From Mycobacterium sp. IS-1742 (lineage in GTDB: Bacteria > Actinomycetota > Actinomycetes > Mycobacteriales > Mycobacteriaceae), in the NCBI RefSeq assembly GCF_001500125.1, contig NZ_LQIV01000045.1:62001-126000 (forward strand): a stretch of 64,000 nucleotides of DNA. Direction: 5' to 3'. The first letter of the stretch is position 1; each line of letters starts with the position of its first letter. The notes beneath the pieces are model-generated. The model made no database searches and was not told the origin of the DNA. It worked only from the letters and a program-made list of their open reading frames with translations. Of the stretch, positions 1 to 9,970 are shown in pieces. Made by a program: the position numbers and the translations under genes.

Positions 1-403
1 AGACGAAGTCGGCGATGTTCTCGATGGTCAGCGACACCTCGGGCACGCGCAGGCCCAGCACGTAGCTCGAGAAGTACAGCGGCAGCATGCTCAGGAGCAC
101 GCCGACACCGCTGAACCCGAAGAACAGCAGCGCCTCGTGATGTCGCTCACGTCCACCGCGATCGCGGAAACTCCACTCCCGGTTGAGGATGTAGGAGGCG
201 ATCACCGCGACGATTCCGGCGATGATCTTCGCCGTCACCGGCTTGGGCTCCAGGATCGTGAGCTTGAGGGTGAAGAAGATGACCGAGTCGATGACGAACG
301 TGGTCGCGCCGACGATCGCGAACTTGATCAGCTCATGGTGCTGCTCGGCGTACGGCCGGATGGGCCGCGGCAGCCGCTTGATCGTCGCATCGGCGAAAGA
401 CAC
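1..403 (-). CDS. GtrA-family membrane protein (N-terminal part; gene runs off the window)
   Basis: Reverse-strand frame with several hydrophobic segments: a helix over FAIVGATTFVIDSVIFF, a second around AKIIAGIVAVIASYILN and a third around LLFFGFSGVGVLLSMLPLYF. The sequence NREWSFRD between helices 2 and 3 is typical of GtrA proteins, small four-helix membrane proteins linked to polyprenyl-linked sugar transfer. The GTG at 403 is chosen because a TAGACT box (417-412) lies 8 nt upstream, giving a leaderless start; an in-frame TTG at 475 is a weaker alternative. It is divergent from purK, as Rv3277 is in M. tuberculosis. The C-terminus lies beyond base 1. Confidence 0.85.
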   Translation of the reverse strand, partial: MSFADATIKRLPRPIRPYAEQHHELIKFAIVGATTFVIDSVIFFTLKLTILEPKPVTAKIIAGIVAVIASYILNREWSFRDRGGRERHHEALLFFGFSGVGVLLSMLPLYFSSYVLGLRVPEVSLTIENIADFV

Positions 404-508
404 AAAGAGGAAGTCTACGGAACCGAGGGGGCCGCTGTCGTATCGCAGGCGTATCGCCGCTTCGCTCCTGCTCAATGCGGCCGAACCGGCCATGACACGA
501 TAGACGGC

Positions 509-1726
509 GTGCCGATTACTACCTCTTCGCCACCCGTGGTGGCCATGATCGGCGGGGGTCAACTCGCCCGGATGACCCACCAGGCGGCGATCGCGCTGGG
601 CCAGAGCCTGCGCGTGCTCGCCACCGGTCCGCAGGAGCCGGCCGCCCAGGTGACCCCCGACGTGGTCATCGGATCACATACCGATCTCGACGCGCTGCGG
701 CGCGCGGCCGCAGGCGCGACGGTGCTGACCTTCGACCACGAACACGTCCCCACCGAGGCCCTCGAGACGCTGGTGGCCGAGGGTGTGAACGTGGCGCCGC
801 CACCTGCGGCGCTCGTGCACGCCCAGGACAAGCTCGTGATGCGCAGGCGACTCGAGGCGATGGGAGCGCCGATTCCGCGCTACACCCCCGTCGACACCGT
901 CGACGACGTGGTCGTCTTCTCCGCCGAAGTCGGTGGGCCCGTGGTGCTCAAGACGATCCGCGGCGGATACGACGGTCGCGGCGTCGTGTTGGCGGCCGAT
1001 GCCGACGAGGCCCGCGACGTCGCCGCCCGCTATCTCGCCGACGGCGTGCCGATCCTGGCCGAGGAACGCGTCGAGATGCGCCGCGAACTCGCCGCCGTGG
1101 TGGCGCGGTCGCCGTTCGGGCAGGGCGCGGCCTGGCCGGTGGTCGAGACCGTGCAGCGCGACGGCATCTGCGTGGTCGTGCTGGCGCCGGCGCCCGAGCT
1201 GTCCGACGAGCTCGGGTCGAGCGCGCAACAACTGGCGCTGAAGCTGGCCGCCGAACTCGGCGTGGTCGGGGTGCTCGCCGTCGAACTGTTCGAGACGACC
1301 GACGGCCGGTTGCTGGTCAACGAACTCGCGATGCGGCCGCACAACTCGGGGCACTGGAGCATGGACGGTGCGGTCACCGGCCAGTTCGAACAGCACCTCC
1401 GCGCGGTGCTGGACTATCCCCTCGGGGACACCGCGTTGCTCGCCCCGGCCACCGTGATGGCCAATGTGCTCGGTGCGCAGCAGATTCCGGCGATGGCGAT
1501 GGACGAGCGCGTGCACCACCTGTTCGCCCGCATGCCGGACGCCAAGGTGCACCTGTACGGCAAGGGGGAGCGCCCCGGCCGCAAGATCGGCCACGTCAAC
1601 CTGACCGGTGACGATCCGGAGGTGCTGCGCGAGCGGGCGGAGCGGGCGGCGCACTGGCTGTCTCATGCGGAGTGGACCGACGGGTGGGATCCGCACGGCG
1701 AGGCCGGGAAAGGACTCTCGAGGTGA
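509..1726 (+). CDS. purK: N5-carboxyaminoimidazole ribonucleotide synthase PurK
   Basis: ATP-grasp enzyme of purine synthesis that carboxylates AIR to N5-CAIR using ATP and bicarbonate. The N-terminus has the PurK nucleotide motif IGGGQLARM. The ATP-grasp core follows with [15 protein letters not shown] and [16 protein letters not shown], and the metal/ATP end has [24 protein letters not shown]. Length is 405 aa, normal for the family. The frame is open to 137, but those extra residues have no PurK character and run antisense to the GtrA gene. The GTG at 509, 7 nt after a CACGAT box, is the likely start. The stop overlaps the purE start (GTGA), so the two are translationally coupled. Confidence 0.95.
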   Translation: MPITTSSPPVVAMIGGGQLARMTHQAAIALGQSLRVLATGPQEPAAQVTPDVVIGSHTDLDALRRAAAGATVLTFDHEHVPTEALETLVAEGVNVAPPPAALVHAQDKLVMRRRLEAMGAPIPRYTPVDTVDDVVVFSAEVGGPVVLKTIRGGYDGRGVVLAADADEARDVAARYLADGVPILAEERVEMRRELAAVVARSPFGQGAAWPVVETVQRDGICVVVLAPAPELSDELGSSAQQLALKLAAELGVVGVLAVELFETTDGRLLVNELAMRPHNSGHWSMDGAVTGQFEQHLRAVLDYPLGDTALLAPATVMANVLGAQQIPAMAMDERVHHLFARMPDAKVHLYGKGERPGRKIGHVNLTGDDPEVLRERAERAAHWLSHAEWTDGWDPHGEAGKGLSR

Positions 1727-2235
1727 ACGCACCCGCCCCACGCGTCGGGGTCATCATGGGCAGCGACAGCGACTGGTCGGTGATGGCCGACGCCGCCGAG
1801 GCCCTCGCGGAGTTCGAGGTGGCCTTCGAGGTCGGTGTGGTGTCCGCGCACCGGACCCCCGGCCGCATGCTCGATTACGCGCGCACCGCCGCCGACCGCG
1901 GCATCGAGGTCGTCATCGCGGGTGCCGGCGGCGCCGCGCACCTGCCGGGCATGGTCGCCGCGGCGACGCCGCTGCCGGTGATCGGTGTGCCGGTGCCACT
2001 GGCCCGGCTCGACGGACTGGACTCGCTGCTGTCGATCGTGCAGATGCCCGCCGGTGTGCCGGTGGCGACCGTGTCGATCGGGGGCGCGCGCAACGCCGGC
2101 CTGCTGGCCGTGCGGATCCTCGCATCGGCCGACCCCGCGCTGCGCGCCCGGATGGTCAGGTTCCAGGCGGACCTCGAACAGATGGTGCTCGACAAGGATG
2201 AGGCCCTTCGGAACCGGCTAATCGGTGGGGACTGA
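1723..2235 (+). CDS. purE: N5-CAIR mutase PurE
   Basis: Converts N5-CAIR, made by the upstream PurK, to CAIR. The protein is 170 aa and holds the class I PurE signatures [14 protein letters not shown] near the N-terminus, [11 protein letters not shown] (CAIR-binding SAHRTP) and [12 protein letters not shown]. The start is the GTG at 1723 inside the purK stop (GTGA). An upstream in-frame ATG at 1672 lies within purK and adds residues without PurE similarity. Confidence 0.95.
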   Translation: MNAPAPRVGVIMGSDSDWSVMADAAEALAEFEVAFEVGVVSAHRTPGRMLDYARTAADRGIEVVIAGAGGAAHLPGMVAAATPLPVIGVPVPLARLDGLDSLLSIVQMPAGVPVATVSIGGARNAGLLAVRILASADPALRARMVRFQADLEQMVLDKDEALRNRLIGGD

Positions 2236-2242
2236 GCGCAGG

Positions 2243-2248
2243 TAAAGT
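2243..2248 (+). promoter_or_regulatory. Candidate -10 element for fadE25
   Basis: TAAAGT just after the purE stop, followed about 20 nt later by a strong ribosome-binding site (AAGGAGG, 2263-2269). No convincing -35 is visible, so this is a plausible promoter only. fadE25 could also be read through from purKE. Confidence 0.35.
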
Positions 2249-2274
2249 TACCGGTGAGTAGCAAGGAGGCCACG

Positions 2275-3441
2275 ATGGCTGGTTGGACCGGGAACCCGTC
2301 GTTCGACGTGTTCCAGTTGCCCGAGGAGCACCAGGAGCTGCGCGCGGCGATCCGCGCACTCGCCGAGAAGGAGATCGCCCCGTACGCCGCGGACGTCGAC
2401 GAGCAGATGCGGTTCCCGCAAGAGGCGCTCGACGCCCTCAACGCCTCCGGCTTCAACGCCGTCCACGTGCCCGAGGAGTACGGCGGACAGGGCGCCGATT
2501 CGGTGGCCGCCTGCATCGTCATCGAAGAGGTCGCACGTGTCGACGCGTCGGCGTCGCTGATCCCCGCGGTCAACAAGCTCGGCACCATGGGCCTGATCCT
2601 GCGCGGCTCCGACGAGCTCAAGCAGAAGGTGCTGCCCGACCTCGTCGGAGGTCAGCTGGCGTCCTACGCGCTCTCCGAGCGGGAGGCCGGCAGCGATGCG
2701 GCCTCGATGCGCACCCGGGCCAAGGCCGACGGCGACGACTGGATCCTCAACGGCGCCAAGGCCTGGATCACCAACGGCGGCAAGTCGTCCTGGTACACCG
2801 TGATGGCGGTGACCGATCCCGACAAGGGCGCCAACGGTATCTCGGCGTTCATGGTGCACATCGACGACGAGGGTTTCACCGTCGGACCGAAGGAGCGCAA
2901 GCTCGGCATCAAGGGTTCGCCGACCACCGAGTTGTACTTCGAGAACTGCCGCATCCCGGGTGACCGGATCGTCGGCGAACCGGGCACCGGCTTCAAGACC
3001 GCGCTCGCGACGCTCGACCACACCCGCCCGACCATCGGGGCCCAGGCCGTCGGCATCGCCCAGGGCGCGGTGGACGCGGCGATCGCCTACACCAAGGACC
3101 GCAAGCAGTTCGGCACCTCGATCAGCGACTTCCAGGGTGTGCAGTTCATGCTCGCCGACATGGCCATGAAGGTGGAGGCCGCCCGGCTGATGGTGTACTC
3201 GGCCGCAGCGCGCGCCGAGCGCGGTGAGGGCAATCTCGGCTTCATCTCCGCGGCGTCGAAGTGCTTCGCCTCCGACGTGGCGATGGAGGTCACCACCGAC
3301 GCGGTGCAGCTGTTCGGCGGCGCCGGCTACACCGCTGACTTCCCGGTCGAGCGGTTCATGCGCGACGCCAAGATCACCCAGATCTACGAGGGCACGAATC
3401 AGATTCAGCGCGTGGTGATGTCGCGCGCCCTGCTGCGCTGA
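2275..3441 (+). CDS. fadE25: Acyl-CoA dehydrogenase FadE25
   Basis: FAD-dependent acyl-CoA dehydrogenase, 388 aa, of the short/branched-chain type; oxidises acyl-CoA thioesters to 2-enoyl-CoA in the cytoplasm. The N-terminal helical domain starts at [11 protein letters not shown]. The FAD/substrate region has [15 protein letters not shown] and WITNGG. The C-terminal domain has [20 protein letters not shown] and the end motif [16 protein letters not shown], which carries the catalytic Glu (YEGT). The ATG at 2275 lies 5 nt after AAGGAGG, so the upstream in-frame GTG at 2254 is rejected. It follows purE as in M. tuberculosis Rv3276c-Rv3274c; the synteny break begins after this gene. Confidence 0.93.
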   Translation: MAGWTGNPSFDVFQLPEEHQELRAAIRALAEKEIAPYAADVDEQMRFPQEALDALNASGFNAVHVPEEYGGQGADSVAACIVIEEVARVDASASLIPAVNKLGTMGLILRGSDELKQKVLPDLVGGQLASYALSEREAGSDAASMRTRAKADGDDWILNGAKAWITNGGKSSWYTVMAVTDPDKGANGISAFMVHIDDEGFTVGPKERKLGIKGSPTTELYFENCRIPGDRIVGEPGTGFKTALATLDHTRPTIGAQAVGIAQGAVDAAIAYTKDRKQFGTSISDFQGVQFMLADMAMKVEAARLMVYSAAARAERGEGNLGFISAASKCFASDVAMEVTTDAVQLFGGAGYTADFPVERFMRDAKITQIYEGTNQIQRVVMSRALLR

Positions 3442-3450
3442 CGCACCGGC

Positions 3451-4872
3451 TCAGTAGGCGCCCTGGCCGCGGGCGACGGTCAACGCCGTCCTGGCCAGGA
3501 TCCGCAGATCCTGATCCATCGACCAGTTCTCCACGTAGTACAGGTCGAGGCGGACGCGGTCGTGTTCGCTGATGTCGGAACGTCCGGACACCTGCCACAG
3601 CCCGGTCATCCCCGGCTTCACCAGGAGCCGGCGCTGGACGAACCCGGGGAACTCGGCGCCCTCGCCGTCCACCATCGGCCGGGGTCCGATCAGGCTCATC
3701 TCGCCGGCGATGACGTTGACGAGCTGGGGCAGTTCGTCGAGGCTGGTGCGGCGGAGCCACCTGCCGACACGGGTGACCCGCGGGTCGCGGGCCCACTTGT
3801 AGAACGCGTCGTCGGACTTGCCGGCCAGTGCGCGCACCTCGGCCAGGCGGGCGTCGGCATCGGGGTGCATCGAGCGGAACTTCCACATCCGGAAGGGTTC
3901 TCCGTGCCTGCCGACGCGGGAGGGCCGGTAGAACACCGGACCACCGTCCTCCAGTTTGATCAGTGCGGCGACGACCACGAACAGCGGTGCGGCGAGCACG
4001 AGCAGGACAACGGACAGGATGCGGTCGAACAGCGCCTTCCCCAACGCGGACAACGACGAGTAGCCCGGCTCGTCCACCCGCAGCAGTGAGAGACCGTTGA
4101 GGCGTTCCAAACTCAGTTTCGGCTGGGCGACCGCCGCCACTCCCGGCACCACCATGAGGTCGATACCGTACGGGTGCAGCGCCCAGCGCAGATCGCGCAG
4201 GCACTCGTCGCTCAGTCGGTCGGCCGAGGTGATGACCACCGACTGCGCTCGACGCACCCGGGCGAGCTCCGTGATCTCGGCGGTGTCCACCGCCGGCTCG
4301 TCGGCGCCGTCCTCGCACACGGATCTGCCTGCGGCGCCCACCAATTCGGCGGTCCGCGCGCCCAGCGGGTGGAACGCGGCCACCTCGTACCCGGCGCGCG
4401 CATCACCGGCGACCGCCGCCGCGACACGGTCGGCCTCGGCGCGGGTGCCGACCAGGAGCAGTCGGGTGCGTTGTCCGTGCGGCCGGGTTCGCTGCCGCAC
4501 CAGCACGACGGTGCTCAGCAGATGCGCCGCGACACATCCGCCGAGCCCGGAGGCGATCGCGATGAGCAGGGTCTGACGCGGCAGCGGGCTGCCGGTGACC
4601 AGGAGAACCACCGCGACGAGCCCGAGGAGCTTTCCGGTGGCCACCAGGACGCGTTTGAACTCCTCGAATCCGCGGCCCAGGATCTTGGGGTCGCTGGAGC
4701 GCTGCGCGGCCAGCAGCACCGCCCACGCCACCACCATGCCGACTCCGAAGGTGACGCGCACCCAGGTCTCCTGGTGTACGGCCACATCGGAGCTGACCGC
4801 GACCGCGAACGCGGTTCCGCCGAGCACGCTGAGGATCTCGGCGGCCTGCACCTTGGCGCTGCTGTCAAGCAT
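3451..4872 (-). CDS. Initiating sugar-1-phosphate transferase of the exopolysaccharide locus (WcaJ/WbaP type)
   Basis: 473-aa polyprenyl-phosphate glycosylphosphotransferase that would start repeat-unit synthesis by moving a sugar-1-phosphate onto decaprenyl/undecaprenyl phosphate at the inner membrane. The N-terminal third has several hydrophobic helices, followed by a CoA-binding-like domain ([15 protein letters not shown]). The C-terminal PF02397 catalytic domain begins after the re-entrant helix [20 protein letters not shown]. It has [38 protein letters not shown] and [15 protein letters not shown], all hallmarks of the family. The start ATG at 4872 overlaps the stop of the FAD gene by 8 bases, making it the last gene of a three-gene operon. 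Sugar specificity cannot be read from sequence. Confidence 0.92.
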   Translation of the reverse strand: MLDSSAKVQAAEILSVLGGTAFAVAVSSDVAVHQETWVRVTFGVGMVVAWAVLLAAQRSSDPKILGRGFEEFKRVLVATGKLLGLVAVVLLVTGSPLPRQTLLIAIASGLGGCVAAHLLSTVVLVRQRTRPHGQRTRLLLVGTRAEADRVAAAVAGDARAGYEVAAFHPLGARTAELVGAAGRSVCEDGADEPAVDTAEITELARVRRAQSVVITSADRLSDECLRDLRWALHPYGIDLMVVPGVAAVAQPKLSLERLNGLSLLRVDEPGYSSLSALGKALFDRILSVVLLVLAAPLFVVVAALIKLEDGGPVFYRPSRVGRHGEPFRMWKFRSMHPDADARLAEVRALAGKSDDAFYKWARDPRVTRVGRWLRRTSLDELPQLVNVIAGEMSLIGPRPMVDGEGAEFPGFVQRRLLVKPGMTGLWQVSGRSDISEHDRVRLDLYYVENWSMDQDLRILARTALTVARGQGAY

Positions 4873-6202
4873 TGGCCACCGTCCGGCGCCGGGCGGCGTC
4901 ACGGGTGTCGATCACCTCACGGACGACGCGGTCGGCGAGTCCCACCGACGAGTTCCAGCTCGTGACATCGGGATAGATCTGCGCGGTGGTGGCCAGGAAG
5001 ACGTTCGTGCCGTGTACCCGGCTCGGCGGAATTCGTTCGTGGTATCCGAGCGTCGGAATCGGTTCCACGAAGGGCGCTTTGAACACGCGCACCTCTTCGA
5101 CGGCCGACGCATCGGCCAACCGGTCGGGGTAGAGCGCGCGCAGCTGAGCGGTCCAGCGCCGTGCGATCTCGGTGTCCGATTCGGCGAACAACGCCGAATC
5201 CCGCCCGCAATAATGCATCACGTACACCAGCGACCGACCGTGGTAGCGCTCCGTGCCGGTGAGCGCCGACATCTCCACCACTCCGTCGAAGTCGGTGCCG
5301 CAGTTGATGACCGGAGCCCAGTAGTGACCGTCGAGCGGTCGGTCGAGCAGGAAGACCGCGTTCACCACGCCCTGGTAGTCGAGCCGGATCTGCGGCAGCG
5401 CGTCTCGGAGCGGCCCCTCGGCGAGCGTGCGCAGCAGCGGGATCGGCACCGTCGACAGGACCGACTGCGCGACGATCTCCTCGCCGGTGGCCAGACGGAC
5501 GGTCGCACCGTCTTCGTCGGCAGCGACGCTGCGCACTTCCACGCCCAGATGTATACGCCCACCGCCCGATTCGATGGCCGCCCGCAGCCGATCGGCGATC
5601 GCGCGGTACGTCCCCGTCGGATATCCGCGGGTGGCGACGTTGCTCTCCCGGCCGAGGCGCTGATACAGGTACCGGGCAGGCACCTCGCCGAAGGCGTCAC
5701 CGAACTTCGCGCCGAACAGCGGTTTGAGCAGACGCTGCCACACCGTGGACCCGTACACGCTGCGGAGCCAGTCCTCGGTTCTGGTGTTGTCCAGGTCTTT
5801 TACGCGGCCGAGCCGACGCAGCAGCAGCGAGACGGCCCCGAACCGGATCCGGTGGCGCAACCGAAGCGGAGTGAACCGCAGCAGATCCACCGCGCTGTTG
5901 AAGGAGAAGCGGTGACCGTCGATGTTCATGCCCATCGTCGTCTGCTGCCAGCGGATGTCGCGGACGAGCCCGAGTTCCTCGAGCAGGGGCAGCAGATGTT
6001 CGTCGGTCGGCATCACACAGTGGTAGAAGCGTTCGATCTCGACACCGCCGATCTCGCCGCCCATACCCAAGCCACCGAGTTGTCCGGCACTTTCGACGAG
6101 GTGGACCGGCACCGCCGCGCGGGTCAGCCGGTAGGCCGCCGTCAGCCCCGATATCCCGCCGCCGATGACCACCACCGGTCTCGGCTCGACCGCTGCGGAC
6201 AT
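4865..6202 (-). CDS. FAD-dependent oxidoreductase/amine-oxidase-like protein of the exopolysaccharide locus
   Basis: 445 aa with an N-terminal Rossmann dinucleotide fold, VVVIGGGISGLTAAYRL, and the ESAGQLGGL loop of the protoporphyrinogen oxidase/amine oxidase/UDP-galactopyranose mutase-like superfamily. A typical C-terminal FAD motif is not obvious, but the region around NVFLATTAQIYPDVTSWNSSVG fills that position. It lies between a GT2 glycosyltransferase (stop codon immediately before its ATG) and the initiating sugar transferase (8-base overlap). It therefore probably acts on a sugar nucleotide or lipid-linked sugar in the same pathway; that role is inferred from position only. The exact substrate is unknown. 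Confidence 0.8.
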   Translation of the reverse strand: MSAAVEPRPVVVIGGGISGLTAAYRLTRAAVPVHLVESAGQLGGLGMGGEIGGVEIERFYHCVMPTDEHLLPLLEELGLVRDIRWQQTTMGMNIDGHRFSFNSAVDLLRFTPLRLRHRIRFGAVSLLLRRLGRVKDLDNTRTEDWLRSVYGSTVWQRLLKPLFGAKFGDAFGEVPARYLYQRLGRESNVATRGYPTGTYRAIADRLRAAIESGGGRIHLGVEVRSVAADEDGATVRLATGEEIVAQSVLSTVPIPLLRTLAEGPLRDALPQIRLDYQGVVNAVFLLDRPLDGHYWAPVINCGTDFDGVVEMSALTGTERYHGRSLVYVMHYCGRDSALFAESDTEIARRWTAQLRALYPDRLADASAVEEVRVFKAPFVEPIPTLGYHERIPPSRVHGTNVFLATTAQIYPDVTSWNSSVGLADRVVREVIDTRDAARRRTVANA

Positions 6203-7000
6203 CTAGACCTGCCGGTAGGGCGCGGGGGTGAAGGACTCGCGCACCAGCAGTTTGAAGTACTGCTTGAGCGTGCGGGCCAGCTTCAACTTGCTCGCGCCCT
6301 GTTTGCGGTCGTACTGCAGGACCAGGGGCACCTCAGCAATCCGCGGATTGCAGTGCCGCAGCTTGAGAAGCAGTTCGACCATGCAGGCGAAGCCCTGCTC
6401 GACGACGAGCCGCTCACCCCAGTGGCCGGCGGCCCGGCGCAGCAGCGACACCCGGTACGCGCGGTAACCACTGGTGAAGTCGCGGACCCCGTCGACCTTG
6501 GCGACCACGCGGAACATGTGCGCCGCGCCGCGCGACATCACACGCCGCAGGGGCGGGGCCGTGGTGTCGTCACCGCCGTCGGTGAACCGTGAGCAGATCG
6601 CGATGTCCGCGCCGTTGTCGATCTCGCGCACCAGCGCGCCGACGAGCATGGGGTCATGGGTGTCGTCGGCGTCCATCACCACCAGGACGTCGTCGTCGGA
6701 GGCGACCGCGAGGACCGACCGCAGCCCGGTCTGGATGGCCTGTCCCAGGCCGAGGTTCACCTCGTGGGTGACCACCTTCACGTCGAGCCCCGCGGGACCG
6801 CTCGCGGCGACCGTCGCGGTGTCGTCGGCGGATCCGTCGTCGATGACCCAGACGGTAAGTGGCTGAGACGCCGCCAGCCGGTCGATGCGCTCGAGGAGCG
6901 GACGCAGGGACCCCTCCTCGTTGTAGGCCGGCAACACGATGTGCACCTGCCCGAGTCGGACCGCGGTGTCGACGTGGTCGCGAACGAGCGTGTCTGTCAT
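6203..7000 (-). CDS. GT2 family glycosyltransferase, DPM1/polyprenyl-phosphate-sugar type
   Basis: 265-aa cytoplasmic GT-A enzyme. It has the GT2 start VHIVLPAYNEEGSLRPLLE, the nucleotide site VWVIDDGSADDT, the metal-binding VVMDADDTHDP and the acceptor-site RFTDGGDD. The closing region QYDRKQGASKLK is typical of dolichyl/polyprenyl-phosphate sugar synthases. There are no C-terminal membrane helices. It is the first gene of the minus-strand operon with the FAD enzyme and the initiating transferase. AAGGAC lies 4 nt before the ATG at 7000. Donor and acceptor are not known. Confidence 0.9.
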   Translation of the reverse strand: MTDTLVRDHVDTAVRLGQVHIVLPAYNEEGSLRPLLERIDRLAASQPLTVWVIDDGSADDTATVAASGPAGLDVKVVTHEVNLGLGQAIQTGLRSVLAVASDDDVLVVMDADDTHDPMLVGALVREIDNGADIAICSRFTDGGDDTTAPPLRRVMSRGAAHMFRVVAKVDGVRDFTSGYRAYRVSLLRRAAGHWGERLVVEQGFACMVELLLKLRHCNPRIAEVPLVLQYDRKQGASKLKLARTLKQYFKLLVRESFTPAPYRQV

Positions 7001-7620
7001 GGGAGTCCTTCGGTGTTCGGCGCCACGCGCGGACGTGACGATGCGGGTAGGGTCATCGGCTCACCTGCACCGGTCACGGCAACGGCCCGGCACTGTCAGC
7101 AGAGAGCCCCGGTGCCGGTGCCGACAATCGTCCGTCGGCGCAGGCTCCGCCGCCCGCGCCGGAGGGCAACCATGGGTACCGACCGTGTTGGTGCTCGCAT
7201 TTCGTGTTCGCTCATGCGAATACAGCTAATAAGTACACCAAGCGAACCGTGATCGCACAGTGGTGAGACCCATGTCACAAGGTCACGGGGCGGATCGTTT
7301 GCGTGTGAGGTGGCGTGCCTGGCCGTAAAACGCAGTGAAGTGCGCTTTATTGACGGTGGCGATCACATCAGGGATTGCCGAAATCGCACGCATGCGCTAA
7401 TTCAGGGACGCGATACTCCGGGCTCCAGCCCTTCATGGAGCGCAACGTGCCGCAATTCAGCATCGATGGTTGATGGTGCTGGGTTCGACAAGCCCGCTGC
7501 GGCGACTGGAAAGTCATCGGAGAGCTGGGACTTTACATCCGCAAGGGGACAACTCCGGGGGTTCGTCGAAAACATGACACCGAGGTGCGATTTCAGCAAA
7601 TCGACACGGTGAGGGGGCCG
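7001..7620. promoter_or_regulatory. 620-bp non-coding gap between two minus-strand exopolysaccharide genes
   Basis: No convincing gene on either strand. The stretch 7200-7600 is visibly less GC-rich than its surroundings. It holds an inverted repeat TCGCAT (7195-7200)/ATGCGA (7214-7219) and a widely spaced perfect 10-bp inverted repeat GAAATCGCAC (7380-7389)/GTGCGATTTC (7585-7594). It must hold the promoter of the 7000-3451 operon and probably a long leader. GGGGGC/GCCCCC (7613-7618/7624-7629) forms a small hairpin over the birA stop. Short open frames here have no start signals and no recognisable protein. Confidence 0.5.
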
Positions 7621-8442
7621 TCAGCCCCCGTGGGCGTCGGGGCTCGGACGCAGATGGGTGATGTCGCCGGCGGCGACGGTGACCGAGTCACCGCCGATGG
7701 CGAGCGTCAGCCTGCCGAGACCGTCGATGTCGCCGGCCGTCCCGGTCAGGCGTCGATCGCCCGGCAGGGTGGCGGTCACCTGGCGACCCAGGGTCAGGCT
7801 GTGCCGGCGGTAGTCGGCGACCAGGGTCGGGTCGGCGCCTCCGGCGCGGCGCCACCGGGCGATGCGGTCGCCGAGGTGGCGCAGGATCGCCGCGGCGAGC
7901 GCAGTGCGGTCGTGATTGCGGGCGCCGAGCATGGCCAATGACGTGGCGCGCGGATCGGGCGCCTCGGCGGCGCTCAACGTGACATTGAGCCCGATGCCCA
8001 CGATCACCACCTGCTGTGGGGCCGCGACTTCGGCGAGGATGCCGGCCAACTTGCCCTCGCCCACGAGCACGTCGTTGGGCCACTTGAGGCCGGCGTCGAC
8101 TCCCGACACCTCGGCGACCGCGTCGCGGACCGCCACGCCGGTCAGCAGCGGCAACCACCCCCACGCGTCGGGCGGTACGCCGCCCGCCTCCACCGCGACC
8201 GACATCGCCACCTGTGACCGCGGGGGAGCGGTCCACTGGCGACCGTGCCTGCCGCGCCCGGCGCTCTGGTACTCGGTGAGCAGCACGCTCCCGGCGACGT
8301 CCTCCCCGGCCGCCGCGCGGGCCAGCAGGTCGGCGTTCGTCGAGCCCGTCTCGTCGACCACGTCGACCGTCCGCCAGCCGGCGCCGAGGGAGGCCCGGAG
8401 GATGCCGACGTCGAGCGGCGGTCGAGCGGACTCGATGTCCAT
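7621..8442 (-). CDS. birA: Biotin--[acetyl-CoA-carboxylase] ligase BirA
   Basis: 273-aa monofunctional biotin protein ligase that makes biotinyl-AMP and biotinylates acyl-CoA carboxylase subunits. Visible motifs are ETGSTNADLLARA, the biotinyl-AMP loop SAGRGRHGRQW, LKWPNDVLV, GKLAGILAE and VIVGIGLNV, with a C-terminal SH3-like end. There is no N-terminal helix-turn-helix, so it is not a BirA repressor. It begins 9 nt after the GT87 gene and is probably cotranscribed with it. In M. tuberculosis birA (Rv3279c) lies between accD5 and the GtrA/purK genes; here it sits inside the exopolysaccharide block, an unusual position. The only birA in the window. Confidence 0.93.
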   Translation of the reverse strand: MDIESARPPLDVGILRASLGAGWRTVDVVDETGSTNADLLARAAAGEDVAGSVLLTEYQSAGRGRHGRQWTAPPRSQVAMSVAVEAGGVPPDAWGWLPLLTGVAVRDAVAEVSGVDAGLKWPNDVLVGEGKLAGILAEVAAPQQVVIVGIGLNVTLSAAEAPDPRATSLAMLGARNHDRTALAAAILRHLGDRIARWRRAGGADPTLVADYRRHSLTLGRQVTATLPGDRRLTGTAGDIDGLGRLTLAIGGDSVTVAAGDITHLRPSPDAHGG

Positions 8443-8451
8443 GGCGGGAGC

Positions 8452-9789
8452 CTAGCCGAGCGGGGCGGTCTGCCTCCGCGGCGACGATGCGGTGCCGTCC
8501 GCATCCCGGTCCACGGCTGGCCGATGCGGGGACCGCCACGTGCCGGCGACGAGGAGTGCGATTCCCAGGACGACGAGTGCCCGCATGAACCAGATGGTCG
8601 AACCGTCCCCGAACAGCAGCTCGAGGCGGTGCCATCGAGACGCCCAGCACGCCAGCGCCAGAGCCGCGAGCCCGGGTGCGGCGAGGGCGGCGGCCCGCCG
8701 CCCGCCGGTTCGCAGCATCTCCGTGGCCGCCAGCGCGACCGGTGCGACCAACCACATCGCGTCGTAGCTGATGTGGTAGAAGGCCACCAGGCCGATGCTC
8801 AACCCGACCACGACCGCGGTGTGGGGCAGCAGCCGGCGGTGCAGCCGGCCTGCGAGCAGATAGGCCGCCGCCAGACCCGTGAGCAGGACGACGAACGAGG
8901 TCCAGCCAGGAACGGGTACGCCGGCGTCCAGCAGTGCCCCCACCAGGTCCACACGTTCGTCGAGGTAGTCGACGGTGCGGACCGCCTCGGCCGAACTCGC
9001 GTTACCGACCAGCGTCTCCACCCAAGCACCGACGCCGCCGCCGCGGCGGGCCAGGAGCAGCGCCGTGGCCACCGACACGACCCCGGCCAACGACACTGCG
9101 GCCGCGGCGGTGCGCCATCTCCGCTGGGCGAGCAGGATGACGATGACGAACACGCCGATCTGGGGCTTCAGGCAGGTGACCGCGGCGAGCAGGGCGGCCA
9201 CCCAGGGCCGCCGGGTCAACAATGCCGGCGCGGCCAGCAGCGCATAGACCACCGAGGGTTGGCCGTGGCTCACACCGTCGGCGGCGGTGCGGGCAAGCCA
9301 GACCAGGGCGACCCCGAGTGAGCCGGCGCCCAGGAGTTCGGTTCGGGTCGGTGCGACGGGTGCGGACCACAGGCGCCTCACCCGGACACCGGCCCAGGCG
9401 CCCACCGCGGCGACGACGGCGACGTTGAGGAGGACGTCGGCGGCGGCCGCGACGTCCCAGGGCAGACCGCCGAACGGTGACCAGAGCGCCAGGTGGGCCG
9501 GCGCGTACGTCGGATAGTCCTGCGCGTAAGGGAACTGCGCCGAGTAGAGCGCGGTGTTGTAGGGGTCGTGACCGGTGAGCAACCATCGGGTGGGCAACCA
9601 CACCGTGTCGCGGAAGTCCACCAGGGTCCCGTCCAGGCAGCCTGGCATCCGGCACGGTGCGGGAGTGGTCGCGGTGATGCGTCCCGTCCACAACTTCGCC
9701 GCGTAGAACACACTCAGTGCGATCGCCAGGGAAATGCCGACCACCGCCGTGAGGGTGCCCGGTGGCGGGCGGCGGAGCACGTGGGGCAC
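8452..9789 (-). CDS. GT87-type (DUF2029) polyprenyl-phosphate-sugar-dependent membrane glycosyltransferase
   Basis: 445-aa polytopic membrane protein with about ten hydrophobic helices, of the GT-C fold family that includes mycobacterial mannosyltransferases such as PimE. After the first helix comes the periplasmic LVDFRDTVWLPTRW region with its Asp and LTGHDPYN, the usual place of the catalytic Asp in GT-C enzymes. GTG at 9789 is taken as start because AAGGAC lies 7 nt upstream; a further 45 upstream codons are open but lack family character. It would add a sugar on the outer face of the membrane from a polyprenyl-phosphate donor. The donor could come from the GT2 enzyme at 6203-7000 (inference). 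Confidence 0.82.
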   Translation of the reverse strand: MPHVLRRPPPGTLTAVVGISLAIALSVFYAAKLWTGRITATTPAPCRMPGCLDGTLVDFRDTVWLPTRWLLTGHDPYNTALYSAQFPYAQDYPTYAPAHLALWSPFGGLPWDVAAAADVLLNVAVVAAVGAWAGVRVRRLWSAPVAPTRTELLGAGSLGVALVWLARTAADGVSHGQPSVVYALLAAPALLTRRPWVAALLAAVTCLKPQIGVFVIVILLAQRRWRTAAAAVSLAGVVSVATALLLARRGGGVGAWVETLVGNASSAEAVRTVDYLDERVDLVGALLDAGVPVPGWTSFVVLLTGLAAAYLLAGRLHRRLLPHTAVVVGLSIGLVAFYHISYDAMWLVAPVALAATEMLRTGGRRAAALAAPGLAALALACWASRWHRLELLFGDGSTIWFMRALVVLGIALLVAGTWRSPHRPAVDRDADGTASSPRRQTAPLG

Positions 9790-9970
9790 TGTCGGGGTCC
9801 TTCGCACTTCGGGCGCCGGCGGTTGACGGTGCCTCGTTCGACATGGGCAGCTGCCGTGCGCTGTTCGCTCCTGCCAGTGACGGCAAAAGCTTGGATCGGT
9901 GATGCAGTCCGTGAACAGCGGCACCAGCGCCTCGCGGCGGACAGCAGCTTACCAATGATATTTTGCTCGA

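Noticed and set aside
137-508. Extended PurK N-terminus from an ATG at 137
   Set aside because: The added 124 residues lack PurK similarity and are the antisense of the GtrA gene; the conserved PurK start follows the GTG at 509.
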